This document shows, piece by piece, positions 11,861 to 16,171 of a stretch of DNA of 16,171 bases. The DNA is taken from contig CALDZS010000306.1 in the NCBI GenBank assembly GCA_937944065.1, positions 1 through 16,171 on the forward strand, read 5' to 3'. The stretch is from an uncultured Amylibacter sp. (lineage in GTDB: Bacteria > Pseudomonadota > Alphaproteobacteria > Rhodobacterales > Rhodobacteraceae). The notes below the pieces were generated by a model. It was not told the origin of the DNA and made no database searches. It saw only the letters and a program-made list of their open reading frames with translations. How positions within the stretch are numbered: position 1 is the first letter of the stretch; each line of letters starts with the position of its first letter. Made by a program: the position numbers and the translations under genes.

Positions 11861-14117
11861 GTAAGGTGCGCGTTCTGTTGCCTCTGGTGATCTTAACTGA
11901 ACTTTCGCCCACAGCTGATACGCGCCAACCTTCGACCCGTCCGCCCGCCGAAACCTTGATGAAACGACCGCCCGCCGTTCTGAACAGGGCACGGCGCTTA
12001 GAGGCTGAACCGAACACTCCAACAAGGCTAAGTTTGTTTTTGGTAAATGTACTGCTTGTCGAACTTGGTCTTTTATTTGTAGTGGATTTCGGAGCTTTTT
12101 GCGTGGCTGGCGCAGACGCGAGGCGCGCCTCTTCGGCACGGGTTCTTTTCACTGTGGTGGCAAAGTTTCGAGACTTTTTTGGCGGAAATGGACTTTTCGC
12201 GACAGCCAAACGACTGGCCGTAGCCAGCCCGCGTCGCCGCTCTGCTTCGGCTGCGATCTGAGCGTTTAGCGCGCGTTGTGCATCAGTTATTTCCGGTGCA
12301 GGTGCTGGCTCTGGCTTGGGTGCTTCGACAGGTTTTGGTGTCGCAACAGCTGTCTGAAACTTTGGTCGCCGCTTTGGTTTTTTGCCGCGCAAAGCAGGAC
12401 TTGCAAGATCAAGGCTGGACGGGGCCTTGGGTGCCACCGTCGATAGGTTATTTGGACGTGATCTTGGGGTTTTGCCGCGCAACTCTGGACTGGCCATCGC
12501 TAGCAAATCTGGTGTTTCAGGATCAACCGTCCCCGGCGCTGGTTCAACAGTTTCTGGGGCCGGCTCCGTTGTCTCGGGCGCAGTCCCGTCACGGTGTTTC
12601 GGGCGTTTCCCCAACAATTCTGGGCTGGCCATTGCCAATAAATCAATTTGCGGCTCTTCAGGCAGATCGATCACGACTTCGGGCACAGTTTCGGGGACTG
12701 GCGCTTGCGCTGCTATTGGCGGTTGCACGGCGACCTCAGGGGGCTCAACTGGGTCTGATGTTGCTGCAGGTGCGGGGTCTGTCACTAGGTTCGCAACCTC
12801 TGCTGCTGTTTCTGGCGTCAGGGCAATTGGGCGTGCTTTAGGACGCAGCAGCTTTATTGGTTCTGCGGGTTGTAATTCTTCGATGTCCGGTATGGCTGCA
12901 ACTGTCGTTTCTGATGACGTCTCAGTCTGATCAGGTTCAGGCAAGACGGCTTGATCTTCAACCTTTTCAGCAGGCTCGATCACAACTGTCTGCGGTATAG
13001 TACGTCCAAAGGGGCGCGGCTTGGGACGCATTACAATCTTTTGCGGCACTTCACTGGGTGACCCAGTTGTCGACGATGCCCGGCTAGGTGGTGACACGGG
13101 GGGCTTTCCCTTGAACAGGGTAAACCCATCAGGGCTAAGCACCCCAGACAATGTCGGTTCTAGGGTTGCAACACGTTGGATGTTTGACAAAAACCCCTGA
13201 TCCGCAGGATTAGTGACTTTTTCGATGCCTTTTACCAACTCTGCCGTGGACGGCTTTGCAGCGGGCGGGATCTGTCGTGGTGCAGGTCGAGGCAGTGGTT
13301 TTGCCTTGGATGCAACGGTGGTTACGGGCGCCGGTTTGGTCATTTCTGGTTCTGGTGCTGATACCTTAATAATCGCTGGCTCGGTCAAATCTTCTTCCAA
13401 TGAACCCTCATCAGGGCTGGCTGGTTCGACCACGGGAAATAAGGTTATGTCGCCGCTGGCCGGAGCATTCGCCAAGATGAATGTCGCAGGCTCGATGGAC
13501 AAGTCTGCAACTCGGGATTGATTGACTGGCGTGGCAATGTTGTCAGATGACCCGAGTGAGAAGGACAACAAGCCAATGGCAGCCGCACAGCTTGCCGCCG
13601 CCGCAATGGGCAGCGCGTATGATTTGGACGGGGAGAACGCGAAAACGGGCTCCTCGGGGAAATTTTTGCGCCGCCAGCGAGTTGCGTAGAGGGCAGGTTT
13701 AAAGCCAAGCGAGGTGGCGTAAGTCGCGGCCTCTTGCAAGGTTTGATTGGTTACAATTGCCACAGGCGTTTGAGTGTCTGCAGTTGGCTGAGCTACGTAT
13801 ACGGCAATTTCAGATGTATCAAGTTTTGTCGTGTCAGCGGCCAGAACTTTCGCGCGCTTCACGGCAGCGTCGCCCACGAATTCACCCGTGTCCACGCTGC
13901 TAAATAATACTTCTGATATGGGTAAAATAACCACGACGCGCGGCATCAAGCCAGCGATCACTCTGGCCTGTTTTCGCATGTCTAAAACGGCTGCATCAAA
14001 TTCTGGATCATCGACAGCGCACTCAGAAATAGGCACCCAAACGTCACCAATGGCGCGGTGTAAAAGGCGTACAAAATCGTTTGATAATTCTAGTGCGTAA
14101 TTCGGGTTGCCAACCAC
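11847..14117 (-). CDS. Large single-pass Pro-rich protein, GspL/PilM-like N-terminus and PilP/GspC-like C-terminus
   Basis: This 756-aa protein starts at GTG 14117, with AGGAG just upstream. Residues about 1-160 (ALELSNDFVRLLHRAIGDVW, RVVVILPISEVLF, PVAIVTNQTLQEAATYA) resemble the actin-like cytoplasmic part of GspL/PilM; this is a judgement from pattern only. One membrane segment lies at about 167-186. Residues about 195-690 are a long Pro/Ala/Glu-rich region of low complexity with repeated PKPRP/RPKARP and ASPELRGK motifs, presumably periplasmic. The last 62 residues (695-756: LSLVGVFGSASKRRALFRT, then GGRFIKVSAGGRVEGWRV, then VKITRG) look like the small beta domain of PilP/GspC, which docks onto an outer-membrane secretin. 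The topology is inner membrane with N-in, C-out. Roseobacter annotations call such proteins hypothetical. No other pilus or secretion gene lies nearby. It may span the periplasm in an envelope complex (inference). Confidence 0.7.
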   Translation of the reverse strand: MVGNPNYALELSNDFVRLLHRAIGDVWVPISECAVDDPEFDAAVLDMRKQARVIAGLMPRVVVILPISEVLFSSVDTGEFVGDAAVKRAKVLAADTTKLDTSEIAVYVAQPTADTQTPVAIVTNQTLQEAATYATSLGFKPALYATRWRRKNFPEEPVFAFSPSKSYALPIAAAASCAAAIGLLSFSLGSSDNIATPVNQSRVADLSIEPATFILANAPASGDITLFPVVEPASPDEGSLEEDLTEPAIIKVSAPEPEMTKPAPVTTVASKAKPLPRPAPRQIPPAAKPSTAELVKGIEKVTNPADQGFLSNIQRVATLEPTLSGVLSPDGFTLFKGKPPVSPPSRASSTTGSPSEVPQKIVMRPKPRPFGRTIPQTVVIEPAEKVEDQAVLPEPDQTETSSETTVAAIPDIEELQPAEPIKLLRPKARPIALTPETAAEVANLVTDPAPAATSDPVEPPEVAVQPPIAAQAPVPETVPEVVIDLPEEPQIDLLAMASPELLGKRPKHRDGTAPETTEPAPETVEPAPGTVDPETPDLLAMASPELRGKTPRSRPNNLSTVAPKAPSSLDLASPALRGKKPKRRPKFQTAVATPKPVEAPKPEPAPAPEITDAQRALNAQIAAEAERRRGLATASRLAVAKSPFPPKKSRNFATTVKRTRAEEARLASAPATQKAPKSTTNKRPSSTSSTFTKNKLSLVGVFGSASKRRALFRTAGGRFIKVSAGGRVEGWRVSAVGESSVKITRGNRTRTLRITK
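12356..12648 (-). repeat. Three copies of an L-A-x-A-S-P-E-L-R-G-K unit in the 756-aa protein
   Basis: Three related segments of about 18 residues occur near residues 491-508 (LLAMASPELLGKRPKHRD), 537-553 (LLAMASPELRGKTPRSRP) and 569-586 (LDLASPALRGKKPKRRPK). The consensus is L-(A)-x-A-S-P-x-L-x-G-K-x-P-(K/R)-x-R, in three spaced copies about 46 and 32 residues apart. They end in a basic PxxRP patch within an otherwise acidic, Pro-rich stretch. In DNA on the plus strand they lie near 12356-12413, 12457-12510 and 12593-12648. Role unknown; short linear binding motifs are one possibility. Confidence 0.8.
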
Positions 14118-14178
14118 GTTCTCTCCTAGCGCAGGCGAGCCTGCATCTGTCCCACCTTATTGGTACACGATTCTAACC

Positions 14179-14246
14179 TTATAGGAAAGTCGCGGCGGGG
14201 GATTTCGCCTATAAGTGAATTGTTTTTTGACAACTGTGCCTATAGG
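14179..14246. promoter_or_regulatory. CCTATA sites in the divergent promoter region
   Basis: The 158-bp gap between the 756-aa gene and the SIMPL gene holds three copies of one hexamer: TTATAGG at 14179-14185, its exact reverse complement CCTATAA at 14208-14214, and the palindrome CCTATAGG at 14239-14246. The last lies inside the spacer of the SIMPL promoter, the usual place for a repressor site. A factor binding these could control both genes. Evidence is sequence repetition and position only. Confidence 0.35.
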
Positions 14247-14254
14247 TTTTTAAA
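14227..14254 (+). promoter_or_regulatory. Promoter of the SIMPL-domain gene
   Basis: TTGACA at 14227-14232 matches the sigma-70 -35 consensus. TTTAAA at 14249-14254, 16 bp on, is an acceptable -10. The predicted start of transcription would lie near 14261, only about 15 nt before the ATG. Confidence 0.5.
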
Positions 14255-14275
14255 GAACAGTTGATTGGGGTAAAT

Positions 14276-14962
14276 ATGATTAAATCTAGTTTGAAGCTTT
14301 TCTTGTGTTTTTGGTTTCTAGGGCAGGCAAGTTTTGCCGACCCGCTTCGCATGATCACGATCACCGGGACTGGGACCGTCGCGGTCGCGCCTGACATGGC
14401 AATGGTAACTTTGGGCGTGCGCTCGCAAGCTGAAACTGCTGGTATGGCGTTGACGGACAACTCGACCCAAATGGCGGCAGTCTTCGCTGCGTTGAAAGCC
14501 GCGCAAATCAAAGCGCGCGATATACAAACGTCTCAGTTAAACTTGAACCCTGTTTGGGGGCGTAGTGCGGACAATGCGGGGCGAAAGATTGATGGATATG
14601 AAGCCAGCAATCAGGTCACCGTTCGGGTGCGCCAATTGGATAGTTTGGGGACGGTGTTGGATCAGTTGGCAACAGCGGGCGTAAACTCTATCCAGTCCGT
14701 CAGTTTTTCGGTCGACAAGCCAAAACCGCATTTGGATGACGCACGCTTGCAGGCCGTGCGCGACGCGCAGGATAAGGCTGATCAATATGCGAACGCTGCA
14801 GGCGTGAAGCTAGGGCCAATACAATCAATACGCGAGGCAGGGGTCGCGTCGCCGCGCCCGATGGCGCGCATGGGTGCGCAAGCTATGTCGGCAGATGTGC
14901 CAATTGCAGGCGGCGAAGTAGGGCTATCTGCGCAGGTGACAATCGAATTCTTAATCGAATGA
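14276..14962 (+). CDS. Periplasmic SIMPL-domain (DUF541, YggE-like) protein
   Basis: I choose ATG 14276 (228 aa), with GGGG at 14267-14270, over an upstream TTG at 14261, because it gives a clean signal peptide (residues 1-21, ending ASFADP). The mature part is a SIMPL/DUF541 domain: it opens MITITGTGTVAVAPDMAMVTLGV, the family's hallmark start, continues through IQTSQLNLNPVW and the YEASNQVTVRVR strand, and ends with QVTIEFLIE. E. coli YggE and related proteins are periplasmic and linked to oxidative-stress tolerance, but the biochemical function is unknown. The length is normal. It is divergent from the 756-aa gene and may share regulatory CCTATA sites with it. Confidence 0.85.
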   Translation: MIKSSLKLFLCFWFLGQASFADPLRMITITGTGTVAVAPDMAMVTLGVRSQAETAGMALTDNSTQMAAVFAALKAAQIKARDIQTSQLNLNPVWGRSADNAGRKIDGYEASNQVTVRVRQLDSLGTVLDQLATAGVNSIQSVSFSVDKPKPHLDDARLQAVRDAQDKADQYANAAGVKLGPIQSIREAGVASPRPMARMGAQAMSADVPIAGGEVGLSAQVTIEFLIE

Positions 14963-14989
14963 AGCAGGCTGCATTGATCGCTTAAACGG

Positions 14990-15016
14990 AAAAAGCGCCC
15001 AATTATTGAGCGCTTT
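14990..15016 (-). terminator. Intrinsic terminator for the YHS gene, shared hairpin
   Basis: AAAGCGC (14992-14998) pairs with GCGCTTT (15010-15016), with CAA/TTG pairing further inside. Read on the minus strand, the stem starts 12 nt after the YHS stop and runs into five U's (14990-14994), a good Rho-independent terminator. In the plus direction it lies 28 nt after the SIMPL stop with only three U's, so it may serve both genes. Confidence 0.75.
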
Positions 15017-15027
15017 GTCACAGTTAA

Positions 15028-15477
15028 TTATGCCAGAACGCTTGGCCAATTGGCGTCAGCCTTGGCGATATTTGCAGCCTCGTTGCGGCGCCATAAGGCG
15101 CGTACCGTTTTGCTGTAATTCAAATACAGTTTGTCATCTACGATCGACCACGCATCCGGATCCGTAGTCGCTGTGTATCCCTTTGATACGGCATAGGCGC
15201 AATAGCCACCATAATGCGGCGCGTATTTTTCAGGGTCAGCGTCAAACATGGCTTTTGTTTCAGCAGACGAGAATTGCCAAGAGGCACCGTTCCATTCGCT
15301 GGTGAAAGCCGCATCGCCTTTGACGGGTTCGCTTTGCGTGAAGTATGCAACTGGGTCGTAACCATTGATTGCAACGCCACCGTCAGCGAAGACCGGTGGC
15401 TTGGCTGCAAAGGCTGATGAGCCTAGTGCAACGGTTGCAGCGGTTAAACCCAGTAATGTGCGTCGGTTCAAGGTCAT
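15028..15477 (-). CDS. Exported YHS-domain protein
   Basis: This 149-aa protein opens with NRRTLLGLTAATVALGSSAF, a signal peptide with adjacent arginines that suggests Tat export and cleavage near residues 24-25. The mature part is a YHS domain: GVAINGYDPVAYF (34-46) and the signature YGGYCAYAVSKG (89-100) with Cys93. YHS domains are found in metal-handling and copper-linked proteins and may bind metal, but this family's role is not settled. A folded, metal-loaded protein would explain Tat use. AGGAG lies just before ATG 15477 on the minus strand. It has its own terminator at 14990-15016 and stands alone between SIMPL and rlmB. Confidence 0.85.
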   Translation of the reverse strand: MTLNRRTLLGLTAATVALGSSAFAAKPPVFADGGVAINGYDPVAYFTQSEPVKGDAAFTSEWNGASWQFSSAETKAMFDADPEKYAPHYGGYCAYAVSKGYTATTDPDAWSIVDDKLYLNYSKTVRALWRRNEAANIAKADANWPSVLA

Positions 15478-15574
15478 GTCATACTCTCCTATCTGGATTG
15501 ATTTGGAAGTAAGCTAGCCGCTGGCCGAACTACGCGCAATTGGCGTCACGGGCATGTGAGGAGGCGTGTAGGAT

Positions 15575-16171
15575 TTATCCCTGTTTGCGCGATTTTCTTA
15601 CAGAATACAGACCAACCGCAGCGGCGTTTGAAACATTTAACGATCCAAATTCACCTGCAAATTCGATTTTTGCCAGATAATCGCAGTTCTTTTTGGTCAG
15701 ATCGCGCAAACCAGGACCTTCGGCACCCAGTACTATGGCAATCGGCTGATCGCTGTGATGTGCAACTTTATCTTCCAATTCATCCGATGCTTCGCCATCA
15801 AGACCTATGACAACATACCCCATTTCCTGCAGGGTTGTGATTGCTGTTGCAAGATTACGAATGCGAACATAGGGCTGACGTTCCAGCGCACCCGACGCGG
15901 TTTTGGCCAACGCACCGGTTTCTGGGGCTGAATGGCGAGCAGGGGCAATAACCGCGCGCGCGCCGAACACTTCGGCGGATCGCAGGATTGCTCCAACATT
16001 ATGCGGATCGGACACGCGGTCTAGCATGACCACGACGGGTGTGTCTTTGCGCGGCGCACAGACATCTGACATGCTACCCCAATCTAGTGGCTTCACCTCT
16101 AACGCAGCACCTTGATGAACCGACGTAGGGTCAATTGGTACGTCAAATTTACGGGGCTCGACAATTTCGGG
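15575..16171 (-). CDS. rlmB: 23S rRNA 2'-O-methyltransferase RlmB-type (TrmH/SpoU family), 5' end beyond window
   Basis: This gene is cut by the right edge of the window; 198 residues to the stop are visible. The frame stays open from the GTG at 16096 to the window end and there encodes EIVEPRKFDVPIDPTSVHQG, then AALEVKPL; the HQG...E..PL pattern is the typical RlmB linker before the methyltransferase domain, so the true start lies outside. SPOUT/SpoU motifs are complete: motif 1 DRVSDPHNVGAILRSAEVFG, motif 2 AIVLGAEGPGL, and motif 3 GSLNVSNAAAVGLY with the catalytic/SAM knot. The family methylates 2'-OH of a 23S rRNA guanosine (G2251 in E. coli RlmB) with SAM. TrmH-type tRNA enzymes are close relatives, but the N-terminal linker favours RlmB. 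Confidence 0.85.
   Translation of the reverse strand, partial: PEIVEPRKFDVPIDPTSVHQGAALEVKPLDWGSMSDVCAPRKDTPVVVMLDRVSDPHNVGAILRSAEVFGARAVIAPARHSAPETGALAKTASGALERQPYVRIRNLATAITTLQEMGYVVIGLDGEASDELEDKVAHHSDQPIAIVLGAEGPGLRDLTKKNCDYLAKIEFAGEFGSLNVSNAAAVGLYSVRKSRKQG

Noticed and set aside
12278..12930. Two plus-strand frames of about 180 aa opposite the 756-aa gene
   Set aside because: Both are mirror images of its Pro/Ala-rich linker; the minus-strand gene has a ribosome-binding site, a membrane segment and structured ends.

Overview
The window looks like chromosomal DNA from a marine alphaproteobacterium, most likely a Rhodobacterales (Roseobacter-group) member of moderate GC. This is inferred from the gene families present: a SPOR protein with a Rhodobacterales-type N-terminal domain, a TPR-glycosyltransferase/DUF6165 pair, PrpE and RlmB. 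No tRNA, rRNA, IS element, phage gene or CRISPR array is visible. Gene density is high and most genes are intact; only the last one is cut by the window edge.

Layout. Positions 1-245 hold no convincing gene but contain a cluster of short G/C-flanked palindromes and a strong hairpin. A two-gene minus-strand unit follows: a Bcr/CflA-type MFS exporter, then a membrane-anchored alpha/beta hydrolase 1 nt downstream. Next comes an unrecognised 116-aa gene on the plus strand, then a 411-bp non-coding stretch with a 17-bp stem-loop, a possible small RNA ending in an excellent intrinsic terminator, and a split inverted repeat. Then come prpE (propionyl-CoA synthetase), a soluble hybrid histidine kinase (HisKA-like/HATPase/receiver/Hpt) and, overlapping it by ATGA, a receiver-Fis response regulator. 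A hairpin that buries the kinase's Shine-Dalgarno separates prpE from the kinase.

The second half carries a secreted SPOR-domain protein with four internal repeats. It converges on, and overlaps by 4 nt, a minus-strand pair (TPR-glycosyltransferase-like protein and DUF6165 protein, ATGA-coupled). MgtE (Mg2+ transporter) converges on a 756-aa single-pass, proline-rich protein. That protein has a GspL/PilM-like N-terminus and a PilP/GspC-like C-terminus. Divergent from it is a periplasmic SIMPL/DUF541 protein, with CCTATA palindromes in the shared promoter region. A YHS-domain exported protein with a good terminator and the 3' two-thirds of an RlmB-type rRNA 2'-O-methyltransferase close the window.

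The most interesting items are the self-contained four-step phosphorelay encoded by two genes with no sensor domain, the hairpin over its ribosome-binding site, the PilM-like/PilP-like one-protein architecture, and the candidate small RNA upstream of prpE. None is proven new from sequence alone.
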